Of a DNA stretch of 64,000 nucleotides, positions 13,108-25,756 are shown piece after piece (the stretch's first letter is position 1; the number at the start of each line of letters is the position of its first letter). The notes under the pieces are model-generated. The model had not been told where the DNA came from, made no database searches, and saw only the letters and a program-made list of their open reading frames with translations. This DNA is from Thuidium tamariscinum (Eukaryota; Streptophyta; Bryopsida; Hypnales; Thuidiaceae). Position numbers and translations under genes: made by a program. The stretch lies in assembly GCA_947034885.2 (NCBI GenBank), contig OX344750.2, positions 33,466,821 to 33,530,820 of the forward strand, read 5' to 3'.

Positions 13108-13384
13108 TAAGGTAGGTACACCCAAAAGTGCCCTATTCCTAAAAGCGCCATCTACAGTGCACATACATTTCCGAAATCAGTCATGTTCACAAATTGTAGA
13201 TGGCGCTTTCAGAAACAGACTTTGAGTGTTAATAACTTTTGCATACGGTATCCAAATCCTGCGTTCTTTGGTGCATTGGAACATGCTTTCACTTGCCAAC
13301 AAGACTACATCAAAATTTGAACTAATTAATAGCAGGAACTAGGCTGAATGTGAATAAGTGGCGCTTTTGGGTGTACCTACCTTA
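13108..13384. mobile_element. MITE in the MATH-gene promoter, about 277 bp
   Basis: The ends are inverted copies of about 24 bp: TAAGGTAGGTACACCCAAAA at 13,108 and its complement ending at 13,384, with AAAGYGCC just inside. A second, internal inverted pair (AAGCGCCATCTACA near 13,143 and TGTAGATGGCGCTT near 13,197) adds subterminal structure. The flanking TA on each side fits a Tc1/mariner-type TA duplication but is too short to prove it. It ends about 680 bp before the start codon of the four-MATH gene. Confidence 0.65.
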
Positions 13385-14063
13385 ATTTGGGGCCTGTAAT
13401 TGTAAAAAGGAATTCAAAATTTGCAGATTTTATCAGGCGTGGAAGATAAATGAATTTCAGCGTTTTCCCGAGTGGGGTCAGTCAGTTCTCTCCGGCCTAG
13501 TTATTAGGGTTGAAAAGCTGGTCCCCTGGAAATGAATAAAAAATCCATGGAGTTCAGTTCATTTCGGAATTTTTCATTCTGGGCGTGATCCCCTTGGTGA
13601 GTGATGAGTGTGAGTGAGTGCGAGTGAGTGCGAGAGAGCCCCGTCTTCGGTTTCTGTGGGTCGTCGTCTGCGTTCCCCAGCCCAGCCCCGCCCTCCCTTG
13701 GCACCAAACCAGGAGACTCTATCACCATCATCATCATCATCATCCCCTTTCATGTTCCCTCCCATCTCCCATCCCCTTCCACCTCGTTGTGGCCTCCCCA
13801 TCCTCGGACTTTGGGTTGCAACGGCACGGCAGCGAAGCGAGAACCAGCGGTAAGTTGGAGCCGGCGGACGGGCGGTCGGGCGGAAAAAAAGGGGGGTGTG
13901 GAAACCAGCGCCAGGAAGGGATGGGAAGAAGGTGCATCGGAGGAGGAGGAGGAGGAGGCAGCAGCAGCAGGTGATGGTGATGCTGCGAATGTGGGGGATT
14001 AGGGTTCGGGAGTTAGGGTTAGGGGTTAGTCGTGTATGGTGAAGACCGGAGCAGCGGGAGGCG
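13385..14063 (+). promoter_or_regulatory. Promoter and 5' leader of the four-MATH gene
   Basis: Base composition switches here from AT-rich to GC-rich. Telo-box-like TTAGGGTT motifs occur near 13,502, 14,000 and 14,013-14,030; in Arabidopsis such motifs near start sites are linked to growth-related genes. A strong donor-like AGCG|GTAAGT at 13,850, with CAG acceptors near 13,970, suggests a 5' UTR intron. CAT (13,728) and GGA/GCA (13,940-13,972) triplet runs lie in the leader. The transcription start cannot be set from sequence alone. Confidence 0.5.
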
Positions 14064-14221
14064 ATGACGACGACGACGACGTCGACAACCTCGAGCGTGT
14101 CGAATTCGGGCGAGGACGGCGCCCTCGCGCCGGAGGCCGCGCCGATGGCGGCAGCCCCCGCGGGGAGTGGCGGGGCGATGGAGAATTCGGTCGTGGCGGT
14201 GCGCGGAGAGAAGCAGAATAA
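14036..14221 (+). other. Overlapping upstream ORF (61 codons)
   Basis: An ATG at 14,036 lies 28 nt before the main start, in another frame, and stays open for 61 codons across it. If the leader includes it, ribosomes starting here would bypass the main ATG, so it may lower translation. The peptide (Asp-rich, then Arg/Gly-rich) is an out-of-frame reading of the GC-rich exon and probably has no function of its own. Confidence 0.35.
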
Positions 14222-17200
14222 TGGCGTGGCGCGCGGCGGGGAGAATGCGGACGGGGAGCCGCGGGAGGGGGGGCAGGAGTCGGTGATCGTGGAGAAGCGG
14301 GGCGAGCATGCTGCGGTTTGCAAGTGGACGATAAGCCAGTTTGCGAAAGTGAAAGCGCGCGCGCTGTGGAGCCGGTATTTTGAGGTAGGCGGGTACGACT
14401 GCCGCTTGCTGGTGTACCCTCGGGGCGATTCGCAAGCATTGCCGGGCTATTTGAGTATCTATCTGCAGGTGACGGATCCGCGGGGATCTTCATCCTCCAA
14501 GTGGGATTGCTTCGCGAGCTATAGATTGTGTGTAGTGAATCAACGCGAGGAAACGAAATCGATTCAGCGAGACTCATGGCATCGATTCTCTGGGAAGAAG
14601 AAGTCGCACGGGTGGTGTGATTTTACGCCGAGTTCCACCGTGTTGGACGGGAAGGCTGGGTTTGTGGTCAATGAGGCGGTGCTGATAACCGCGGAGATTT
14701 TAGTGCTTAATGAATCGGTGTCGTTTTCGAGGGAAAATGAGCTGCCTGCTACCGGCGGGCCGGTCCCGGAAGTACTGAGTGGGAAATTCACGTGGAAAGT
14801 GCATAATCTATCGCTGTTCAAGGAGATGATTAAAACGCAGAAAATCATGAGCCCTGTGTTTCCGGCGGGGGATTGTAGTTTGAGATTAAGTGTGTATCAG
14901 TCGTCGGTCAGTGGAGTAGATTATTTATCCATGTGTCTTGAGAGTAAGGACACTGAGAAATCGAGTGTCCCGGAGAGGAGTTGCTGGTGTTTGTTTCGAA
15001 TGTCAGTACTGAATCAGCGGGCGGGGATGAATCATATGCACCGAGATTCGTACGGACGGTTTGCCGCCGATAACAAAAGCGGGGATAATACCAGTCTGGG
15101 ATGGAATGATTACATGAAGATGGCGGATTTTGTGGCCCCCGAGATGGGCTACTTGGTCGAGGACACGGCAGTGTTTAGTGCTTCATTTCATGTTATCAAG
15201 GAGTCGAGCACATTCTCAAAGAATATAGGGCCGTTGAGTGCCAGAGCTAATGCGAAGAAGAGTGATGGGTATCAGGGAAAATTTATGTGGCGGATTGAGA
15301 ATTTTACCAGGCTGAAGGATTTGTTGAAAAAGAGAAAGATCACTGGGCTCTGCATTAAGAGTCGCAGATTTCAAGTTGGTAATCGAGATTGTCGACTCAT
15401 CGTGTATCCGCGAGGTATGCAACGCATTTTTGATCGTGGAGGGAATTGGTCCTCACTTCGCATGCTTAAATGAATGCAATTCCGAATGTAGTCAAAATGT
15501 GGTCTCCTTATCTCAGTTCAGTATGCAGGCATTAATACGCTTTAGTGTGCACTTAGTGTTGTGTCTAACCTAAAATCTTGCTCATACATTTTGTCTCTGA
15601 TCCTTTTGCGACGGGAAAGAAGTCCAGCTATTATGTCGATGCATTGTCTTGCAGTTGTTCTCTTTGTGACTCTTGGTTTTTGGTTCTGGCTTTACAGGAC
15701 AGTCACAACCTCCTTGCCACCTGTCGATGTTTCTTGAAGTGACAGATCCGCGCAATACTTCTGCTGATTGGAGCTGCTTTGTGAGTCATCGTTTGTCTGT
15801 TGTGAATCAACGCACCGACGAAAGGTCTGTTACAAAGGAATCCCAGAATCGGTATTCGAAAGCGGCGAAGGATTGGGGTTGGCGGGAATTCGTCACCTTA
15901 ACTAGCCTATTTGACCAAGATTCTGGATTTCTCGTACAAGACATGGTTGTGTTTTCTGCAGAGGTATTGATTCTAAAGGAGACTTCAACAATGCTGGAGC
16001 TTCCCGAGTATGAGGCTGAGGCACCAGCTGCAGTAGGAGGTTCTGACACGGGTAGAATTGTCAATCGCGGAACCTTTACATGGCGCGTGGAAAATTTTCT
16101 GGCTTTCAAGGAGATTATGGAAACTCGAAAGATCTTTAGCAAGTTCTTTCAGGCAGGAGGGTGTGAGTTACGCATAGGTAAGTTATTACGACTATTAAGC
16201 GGTCGATCAGTATCTTCAACGATTGCTGCATCGTATCACCATATCTGAATTAGGTTTCAGATTTTAGGAACCAGTTATCGGGAGGTGCCCACGATAATCT
16301 CGCGTTTTTGGATCTTGTCGCTTGGGGGACATATACAGTAATTAAATAATTTGGGTCCGACTCTCACTGTACTGTGTCCTCACAGTAGATGAATGCATTT
16401 GACTATGATGGTCTAGCATGTTCCAGACCAAAGAGGGATTCAGTCATTTTACTCTCGCCATCGATGCTTGGGCTACCGTTTTTTTCATTGGCGGTGAACC
16501 TTCCTGTTCTGATTTATTCTGAAATTCTGCTCCCGTTGCAGGTGTATATGAGTCTTTTGACACTCTCTGTATATATCTGGAAAGTGACCAGTCTACAGGA
16601 TCAGATCCAGATCGAAACTTTTGGGTGAGATATCGTATGGCAGTTATGAACCAGAAGCACGCAGATCGTACAGTTTGGAAGGAATCATCAATCTGCACCA
16701 AAACCTGGAACAACTCCGTTCTGCAGTTTATGAAGGTCTCAGATATGGTGGAGGCCGATGCAGGCTTTTTGGTGCGAGACACTGTTGTGTTTGTCTGTGA
16801 GATACTGGACTGCTGCCCATGGTTTGAGTTTTCTGACCTTGAGGTAACACACAATTGCATCAAACATGTTCTATATTGGATTTTTAGTAGATCGTACAAG
16901 TTTTCTACGAACAACCTGCGAACGTAATAGTGTGCTACTATTATCATTTAGGACGTAAGGTGAATTTCTAGTTAATTTCTTGAACTGATTGGTCACTTTG
17001 ATAGAAACCTGTAAATTGTTGGTTGCTTGCAGGTGCTGATATCTGACGATGAACAAGATGTGCTATCCACCGATCCGGATGAACTCTTGGACTCCGACGA
17101 CAGTGAAGGCATTAGTGGTGATGAAGAAGACATCTTTCGGAGCCTGCTTGCACGGGCTGGGTTCCACTTAAGCTATGGGGACAATCCTCCGCTTTTGTTG

Positions 17201-20200
17201 GATCCATCTCAGCTGCAGGTTACGTTACGGGAGAAACTACTGATGGATGCAGGAGCTGTGGCAGCCTTTTTAGCAGGTAAGTTGAATCAGAAGAGTTAAT
17301 GGCCTGATTCTGCCGTTGATTTGCTTTTGCGGCTTTTTAGTTGCGTGACCAGGGAACTTCAGTTTTGTAAGCATGGGCATGTCGATGTGTTTGCTTCACT
17401 TCTCATGATATGAGAAGAAATCATATAGCATTTTGTGCATGATTTCTTGGGAACATTCAAAAAAACTAATACACTAAAATTAGATTAAAAGCAAATAGGT
17501 TGTTGTACATTGGTTGAGTATTGACAAGATGGGACGCGTGGAATGAACTTTTTAGGCTTGAGAGTGTACTTGGACGATCCAGCAAAGGTGAAGCGGTTGC
17601 TTTTGCCTACTAAGGTTTCTCCTGCAACTGCGGGAGGATCTGGAGGTAAAAACGCAGCAGGGAGAGGAGAAGCATCTTCACCTAGTCTGATGAACCTGTT
17701 GATGGGGGTTAAAGTGTTACAACAAGCTATAGTAGATCTGCTCTTAGACATTATGGTTGAGTGCTGTCAACCATCAGAAGCTAAGAAGTATAATGATGCG
17801 CCAGTGGAGAATAAGCGAGGTGGACTTTTCGAAGGGAACAATGTAAGTAGGAATTTCTCTTGGCTTGTGTTGGTACGATGTTAGGGGATAAATCTCAAAG
17901 GTCCCTGCTTCTTTGCCTAGCGCTGAACGTAAATGAGGAATTTGGCAGGATATAGTTGGGTACTGATTTGTGTTCGTGACTCATGATGTTAGGCTGCTAA
18001 GGTCGTGACAGCAGGGGGTGTGGACTGGCGGAATGGTGGTTCTGCGGTTGATACTCGTGATAGCGGATTAAGTCCAATTGATCAGCGACTAGAAGTAGGA
18101 GGAGATGGAGCTTCAGGAGCACAGGCTGTGCAAAGCAGTGACTCGTTGGCTGTAGATACGCCAGTGGGAAGGGCTGCTGCTCTTTCTGTGTCATCCCTGC
18201 ACTCTGAGCCGGCAGCAAGTCAAGAATCTTTTGTTCCAGATAATATAAACAATAATTTCTCAAACCTTGCTCACAAGGTGCTTTCAGCTACCCCTCTTTG
18301 CTTTCGGCCGTCGAGTTTTTGGTGGATTATATGGAGGAAGTTTTTCGATTTGGGGAAGGGTCTGATTTCTACTTTACTAATGAGAATTCTTTTCGGAGTG
18401 AGTTTGGAGCTGTGGATCATGGGCAATCATGATTTCGTGTCTCATAGAGAGTTGAAGGGTTTGTACGTTTTTCGTGACTGTGTTCTGTGGTGTGATCACT
18501 TGGGTGCAGCCAAAGTGGCCTGAGCAATCTGATGAGCTTTTAGGATTGATAGTAAATTCACTGAGAGCTCTTGAAGGAGCTGTACCTCAAGGGGTCCCTG
18601 AGCCGCGCCGAAGGCCACAATCAGCACAAAAGATAGCCGTGGTGCTGGAAAAGGCTCCCAAGCATTTGCAGCCGGACTTGATAGCTCTGGTGCCAAAGCT
18701 GGTAGACCTATCCGAGCATTCTTTGGTGGCTTATTCGTTGCTGGAACGCCTTCAAAGACCAGATGCAGAGCCGGCATTGCGATTACCGGTATGTACTTTC
18801 TGTTAATTTTATTCTATTGCAGGTCTTCTGTTCGCCTGCTTCTCTCTTGTATGTTTTGTTCGAAGCTTGTCTATCTGTCAAAAATGATTTCCTTCATTAT
18901 AGCTCCTTGTGCATATTCTGAGAACTGACGACAAATTGAATGCTGCTGCCCGAGCTAGTCATCGACTGTTTGCAGAGTCTTATGAGATGTTCAGCAAGTA
19001 GAGGTGATCTGGCAGTATCTATGATAAATAGATGTGATCATGAATTTTCATTGTTCTTACACTGTAAAATAGTATTGATATGGGTCGTATTGTGGCAGAT
19101 GTTGGGAGCATTGAGCCAATTGGAAGTCAGCAGTGACATCTGGGAACAGGTGCTCCAGCAGGCTTTGGACATTCTCCCGGAGTTAGTGGATGAGCCATTA
19201 GCAGCAGTGATGAGCTTCGTCTTCAAGGCTGCTACTGAGAGCCAACAGTTGTTGCGATCGGTATGTATGCTGCTCTTACTGGAAGTCCTATACATTGTAC
19301 CTGGGTCTTTTCGGTTTGTTCTATGGTCTAGCTATAACAATCGCAGCGTAATTTTCCCGTATGCTGATGTGTTTCTACGACTGTGATCAGGTTGCGGCAG
19401 TACGAAAAAGGTTCAAGAGACTGGGCCCGGGTGTCTCTCCTCGGGTTCTGGATGTGGTGCGAAGCACTGTGAGTAGCAATGCGGACGTTGCTGAAGCGCT
19501 ACTGCGTGACATTGACAATGACTCTGATCGTAGTGAAACTGATATTTCATCTGGAGGCTTAACTCTAGTGTTCGGAGAAAATCGGGACGGTGGTGGAGCA
19601 GCTGCACAGTTTCAGGTGACAGCTCTTTTTTCTTGAAGATGATGTTGCTCACTTTCTAGTGAAGACCTCATCAATTCATATGGAATCTCTTGCATGTGGT
19701 TGATTGTCTTGCTCACATCAGCTCGTTTTGGTGGCCTGGACATTGTTTGCAGGCAGCAGCGGAACAGGTAGCAGCAACCTGTTGGAGGGTCTCTGATGTG
19801 GACTTCCTAGTTGAGATGTTGACTATGCCGACCTTGAGAATAGAGGCTCAACGGGTCTTCGAACGAGCGATTGCGCGGGGAGCCTTTGGGGAACAATCAG
19901 TAGTCATGGTGCTTGAGAGGCGGCGATCTCAAAGGCTGATTCTGGGCACTCGAATGGGTGCCAGTGCGGCCACTGCGCCAGCATCATCGCATATCCAAGA
20001 TCCTTTGATGCCTGGTACTCCAGGTGGAGGAATGGAATACTCACGTCCTCTTGAGGATGATGATGATTTCCCAGCCGTTCTTCAACTTGCAGAGGCTCTG
20101 GCCCTGTCCCGCGATCTTAGAGTTCGAGAATTCGTGTCCACTATGTATGCTGTTATGTTCAAAGTGTACGGAGATGAGGGTTATCACGAGCGCATGCTCA

Positions 20201-23040
20201 GAGGTCTAGTAGAGCGAGCAACTAGCAGCACTAGTGGCACCCATGAAGTGGAGTTAGGGATGGATATATTGACCTTCTTGGTGCGAGAAGAGGAAGGCAC
20301 TGCACGCCCCGTGTTAAGTATGATGCGTAAGGTAGCAGAAGCAGCGAATGCCGAGCGCAATGCTCTTTGGCAACAGGTTCGGTCTCGGGAAGATGATATC
20401 CTACGTTCTAGAAATGAGCGCCAAACTGAAGCGGCTCGAGTATCCCGAGAGAAGGCCGCGTTGGCTCAAAGACTTGCTGATGCTGACATAGCGCAGGGAC
20501 GATTGAAGGTATTTTTCCATAATTCATTTCAAGCCTGGATATACGATTATCAACTGGATTTTTATCTTTGATTATCTTTATCTTTGATTGAGGAAAATGT
20601 AACCTCGTGGTACTAACGAGCCGATCTGCCTTTCTCTGGGTGTGATGCCCTTGATCTGGCGGTAGTTCTTTTTTGAGTATTTTGTTATCATTCATGGCCG
20701 CTTATAGATAACTCATGTTTTAACGTGTCTGTACCTTTTGCACAGGCGGATATGAGAGCAGAGATCGATAGACTAGGCCGCGAAAAGAAAGACATGGCAG
20801 AGCGGATTCGGGAAGTTGAGAATCAGCTTGAATGGGTACGCTCTGAACGAGAGGACGAAATATCGAAGCTCCTCATTGAGAAAAAGGGACTATCGGACCG
20901 TCTGAGAGATACCGAATCTCAACTGGCACAGCTCAAATCACGCAAACGAGATGAGCTGAAGGTAATCCTTAAATCATTACAAACAAGCAACAGTTTGTTT
21001 ATTGCTTCCTCGTCTATTCTCTTGTTGTAGGAGTAAAATGCAAGAGACTTTGCACAGTTAGTTCTGTAAATTTGGATCTAATGTACGAAGCTGACATTGT
21101 ATCGTATTTCCAGAGAGTGATGAAGGAGAAAAACGCATTAGCAGAGAGGTTGAAAACCGCCGAATCTGCTCGAAAGCGATTTGATGAAGACATCAAGCGT
21201 TATGCGACGGAGTCAATAACTCGAGAAGAAATCCGGCAGTCCCTCGAAGATGAGGTCCGCCGGCTTACGCAAACAGTGGGACAAACCGAAGGAGGACTCA
21301 GGGAGAAGGAGGAGCAGGTCATGCGCTGTGAAGCGTATATAGATGGCATGGAGTCAAAGCTGCATGCTTGTCAGGTATCCTTCGTAAAAAATTGTGATTT
21401 TGCTCTAGAATTAGAGTTTAATTGAAAATCGTGAAATGTCACCATCCATTTGGTCCCTAGTTCACTCTTATTCTAGTCAGCATTTTGGCCCCACCTTCGC
21501 CACAAACAGGGGATAAGAAAAATTGTACCTTATGCTAACTGGTGCAAAAAGCTTTTGATCCACCCCTCTTTGTGCAAGGGTGAGACCAAAACGTCAATTA
21601 TTGAAGACGACAAGTTCATTTGATTACTTGGCATGGTTCATGCCTTTTTTTAATTCCTAGTAAGTACAAATTGAATTAGGTTTCAAATGCAGTGTAGAAT
21701 AAGAAGTGAATTAGGGAAGAATTGGAGGGTGACGTTTCTCTGATGTATGTCAAAAAAACTATTCAATAGAGTTATCTGTTAGATGAACTTTTAGACATCA
21801 TAAAGAGAATCTTTCTCACGATGCATATTGCATAGGGAGGTCTCCCTACGGTCAGAATGATCATTGAGGTCTCGATACAAACTCTATATATTACGTAAGT
21901 CAATCTAGAGCGCGGTTGTAGATCATGGTAAAATACTGAGCTGCGCAGTCTGGAAAAGGATGCACTTTTTCCACATCTGGGGTTCTAGCCTTGAGTTACC
22001 TAACGGAAGGTAGTCTCAATGAGGACGATTTGATAGTGGATATTATCCGGTGGAGAAAGAAAACTTCCTAGGTAATCTGAGAAAATCAGTTGAATAGAAA
22101 CGCATAAGGGGAAGTAAGGTAGGAGGTCCATAAGTTGCTCATTTAAGAGCTGAAACTGAATTTTGGGGAGGTGAAACATGAAATATATTTCAGTAAGTGG
22201 AACTGGCATCTTACCCAAGTCATTTCGTATCTATGGAGGTTCGTAGAATTAGTTATGAAATTTGGAAGTTGAAATGACATAAGGCTCTAAAATCGCCCAC
22301 CTCTTAAAATGTACATTGCTGAAGGCTAAAAAAAAGTAACATGTACAAATAGTATACATTTCAAGGGGTAGGTGATTTTAGAGCCCAAGTCCTTTTACCT
22401 TAGTTATGGCTATAATATGATAGGCCCTCGTATAGCCAATATAAGGGGCCCTCCTATAGATGATTGTTGCCACCTGTAGATTGTAAGTAATTGAGATTAT
22501 GATCTCTTATTAATTGTGGCAAAGATTTTCTTGATGACGAAGTCTAATACTAGTATAATCCTGTTATCAAATTTTGGAGGTCTAGTATTTTCAATGATTT
22601 GTCCATGACACTGAGTCCAGTGTCGTTCTGATGAAAACTTCCTACTGTGTATGCAGAATTACATCCAAACGCTTGAGGCTTCGTTGCAGGAAGAGATGTC
22701 GAGACACGCCCCGCTCTATGGAGCGGGTCTGGAAACCCTCTCCCTGAGCGAGCTGGAAACGTTAGCTCGAATTCACGACGAAGGTCTCCGCGCGGTGCGC
22801 TTGCTTCAGCAACAACGAGGTGGCGGCGGGGGCGCGGGCGGGGGCGCGGCGGAGCACATGGTGAATATGGAGTCCATGGCCAACCACTCCCACTCCCAAC
22901 TACCTCCACCTTTAGGCATGTACGCGACTCCACCCCCGATCGCGGTGGGGATGCCAACTTCCATCATGCCCAACGGGATGAGTGTGCACGGTAACGGACA
23001 CATCAATGGCACCGTAGGGCCTTGGTACCCTCCCACTTAA
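14064..23040 (+). CDS. Four-MATH-domain TRAF-like protein with C-terminal coiled coil, 13 exons, 1,743 aa
   Basis: Exons: 14064-15414, 15698-16177, 16542-16843, 17033-17276, 17556-17842, 17993-18277, 18510-18788, 19099-19260, 19391-19615, 19753-20508, 20746-20961, 21114-21374, 22657-23040. All introns are GT-AG and the frame stays open for 5,232 nt. The start is the first ATG after an in-frame TGA. MATH (TRAF-like) domains lie at about residues 87-215, 240-370, 405-540 and 575-710, each with a [K/T]F.W.[V/I].NF-like opening and YPRG or related strands. An acidic block (SDDEQD to SGDEED) and a conserved GLRVYLDDPAKVKRLLLPTK segment follow. A helical middle leads to a long coiled coil (about 1,425-1,640) and a Gly/Pro/His-rich tail ending GHINGTVGPWYPPT. 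From memory the layout matches the Arabidopsis TRAF-like protein At2g25320. Related MATH proteins act as adaptors for ubiquitination or autophagy; the partner here is unknown. Intron 12 (1,282 bp) holds a dispersed repeat. Confidence 0.9.
22010..22400. repeat. Dispersed repeat, copy 2, inside intron 12 of the MATH gene
   Basis: This stretch matches the two outer parts of 2,660-3,590 in the same orientation but lacks the 410-bp insertion of copy 1. It contains the inverted GGCTCTAAAAT arms near 22,288 and 22,383. It probably explains why intron 12 is far longer than the other introns (130-364 bp). Confidence 0.6.
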
Positions 23041-23542
23041 AGCTACACTTTTGCAAAAAACCCTTGGGGTGGGTGCGTAAACTTAGTCCAGGGGGTGCTG
23101 CATGTGCACTGTTTGTTGTTCCATCGATTAATTTCAAAATGCAAAAATTATTTCTGTGATTAATGTTGTTGTAAGCCATTGCCCTACTTCAGTTGGTTCT
23201 TCTAAGAAAGAATATTCTTCTGTCCAGTCTCATCTTCTTTCAGATCTCCCTGAATGGACGGGCCTATGACCATTTTCTCAAACTTCAAAGCTCCCAATTT
23301 TGCAACGAAATATGGTTGAAGTTTTTAATTTTAATTTTTCAGAGAGGTCAGATGGATTGTGTTGTGAAAATTTGAAATTATTGTTATTGTGAGCTTTTGA
23401 ATTTGAAGTGAAATGAGTTCATTTGGAAATCAAAATATGCTCAAAAGTTCTAAATTCTCCACAGGTGTGTATTATCATGGTTCAAAAACACTGTTTTTGT
23501 CTTTTTGAAATCAACACTGCATATTAATAATAGACCTTGAGT
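23041..23542 (+). other. 3' UTR and downstream flank of the MATH gene
   Basis: GC content falls off after the stop codon at 23,038-23,040. The region is T-rich and gene-free. No definite poly(A) signal can be chosen. Confidence 0.4.
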
Positions 23543-25042
23543 TTAACCCCTAAATGCCAAAGGCACCAGAATCTGGTGTTCGCAAAACTTTGAAGTTAAA
23601 TAAAACCTAACAAAGTTGCTGTTTTTAGTAGTTTATGTCTGGAAAGTTCTTTTAGAAGTCTAGTTGCAATGTCAAAAATGTCAAAAATACAATCTAGAAA
23701 ATGTGGGATGCTAACTTCATCCCATGAAATGGGACTAGTGGGCTGGATTTACCGTAGGGGTAAACACTGAAATTTTTTATTTTTTGGAAAATTTTATTTT
23801 TTCAAATTCTGAATTCATATTTGGAATCAGGGACCCCAAATTAACTAGGGAGGGCCTTCAAAATACCCAAGAATAGGGCACAAAACCAGGGGGCTTTTTC
23901 ACTTTTATCTTGGATAACTTGAGTTTTACCCCACTGGACCCACTTTGTAGTTAGCATCCTGCCTAGAAAATGAATGATAGTGATTTTTTTATTCAAGATT
24001 TTGTGCAAGGGTACCCATTGCAATCTTGACTTTTCAGTCATGAGAGCTCTTGAAAATGAGCCTCAAATATGTTAGGTCTTCGAGAAAAAATCACATTCAA
24101 AATTCATTTACAAAAATTGTAGAGTAGATTTTGAGAAGCCATAAATTGATTGGAGTTAAATACGTTAGGCCCCTTAATCTCATATTTTTTCAATCACCAA
24201 CTTTTTACATTAGAAAAATTTTGAACACTCAAAGAGGCCTCTAAAATGGCCTCAATTGGGGTCCTCAATTGGATTTAAATGCGTATTTGTTAAAGAAAGG
24301 ACAATTTTTTTCCCTTATTTCCACCCATTTTGACATCATGATGTTTATAAAGGTACATGTTTTTTTATTAGATAATAGGACATTAGATGCTTCTTGTCAT
24401 TCAAATTTTAAGTACATTAAGGGATTATTTTATTTGGAGAAGGATAAATTTGGTGCAATTAAGTACTAATGGCTCATGTGTTTTTAGTACTATGAGTAAG
24501 ACTTTTTTTTTTATAAGATCACTGGTACTTCATGCTCATGATGTTTGCACCATGAAATGCCTTTTATTGGACAATAGAACAATAGGTACTTTTTGTCATC
24601 AAGTCCTTGGTACTATAAGTGAAATTTTTACATTGACAAATTCAAAAGTACTTGATGAGATTCACACAAGGTAGCGACACATATTGTGTACTAAGGCTAT
24701 CAACTCTAGCCTTCAATAAATAGCTTTGCATGTCAATTCTTAAGGGCCTCAAGTTGAGGGTTCAAAATTTCTCTAATGGATTTGACTTGCAATAAGAGGG
24801 TAGAAACACTTTACATCACTTTTGCAAATTTAACATCCTCATGGTCAAACATTATAATCTTTCACTCCATAAGTGATATTATTGTGTTTTCTTTTCCTAC
24901 GCAATCTCTAACATGTCCAATTTGAATTTGTATGGTTACAATTTACAAAGAATTTATACAACTTATCAAAATGTTGGCATTTTGTTAAATTTAGACTAAA
25001 TTTTCAAAAAACTCAAAAGAAACCAAGGGCATTTAGGGTTAA
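23543..25042. mobile_element. Putative piggyBac-type non-autonomous element, 1.5 kb
   Basis: The stretch is bounded by TTAA at 23,543-23,546 and 25,039-25,042. Inside the left TTAA is CCCCTAAATGCC; inside the right one, read inward, CCCTAAATGCC. A TTAA target and ends starting CCC are hallmarks of piggyBac elements. No transposase ORF is present. The match is short and TTAA is common in AT-rich DNA, so the interior may be composite. Confidence 0.4.
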
Positions 25043-25756
25043 ATTGCAATCATATATTCATTACTAGAATTTTTTTGAATTTCCAAATCAAATTAGAAAC
25101 TAGATTTGATATGCTTCATTTCATTGGTTGGGAATCAAATTCAATAAATAGCATTTCTTATAGTTAAACTTTAGATCAAAAGAAAAGACGAGAAGTTGTT
25201 AAAATATATTGTGTGGTGATCAAAGTAAATTTGTTGTTTCCTTTGTAAATATCACTAGGAAGAAATAGCTAAACTCATTAATTGAAAATGAATTCAAGCA
25301 ACCCTTCCAAAAAAAAATTGAATGAAAATTTATTTATTTTCATTCTAGAGACCTCCATGAAACCATGTGAAGGATACAAATCATTAGCTTAGGTGTTTTA
25401 GAGATTATGTAATTTCTTCAAATGTATCCTTTTTCACCACCTATGTTTGTATCCATTGTATTCTAATTGTTATAGGTTCTTAGTAATCAAACAAGTCTAA
25501 AGTTATACAAAGTAAGAAAATGTCTTATAAAAAATCATTCCAAAATTGCCATTTTATTGTAAAGAGTAAAAAGTTTCAACAATTGTTTTTTTCCATTGTC
25601 AATTGTAGGATCCTGCATTGATCTTGAATGGGATTGTGGGGTTGAAATTTCAAAAACTTTAACTATTCATGAAGATTGTAAGACATTAACATATAGTGTG
25701 AAAAAATACTTATTTTTTTCTCCCTCCTATGCTAAATTATAAGACCTTGAATTCTC
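25043..25756. other. AT-rich spacer between two TTAA elements
   Basis: No gene or structured repeat was seen. Confidence 0.4.

Noticed and set aside
13998-14030. Telomere-like TTAGGG motifs
   Set aside because: There are only a few irregular copies in a promoter. They fit telo-box elements, not a telomere or interstitial telomere array.
13574-14577. Long minus-strand ORFs (249, 183 and 138 codons) opposite the MATH promoter and exon 1
   Set aside because: They are antisense frames of GC-rich, stop-poor DNA. They have low-complexity Pro/Arg/Ser composition and overlap a well-supported exon.
18903-19010. Possible extra exon in intron 7 of the MATH gene
   Set aside because: It has an acceptor-like start and an open frame, but it reaches a stop without a donor. 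Joining 18,788 directly to 19,099 keeps the frame and fits the family sequence I recall.
18940-19386. 148-codon ORF reading through intron 7 into exon 8
   Set aside because: It covers the true exon (19,099-19,260) but extends across a good acceptor and a good donor. Splicing explains the data better.
24269-24674. Short plus-strand ORFs inside the 1.5-kb TTAA element
   Set aside because: They are AT-rich, without transposase motifs, and not in a consistent frame.
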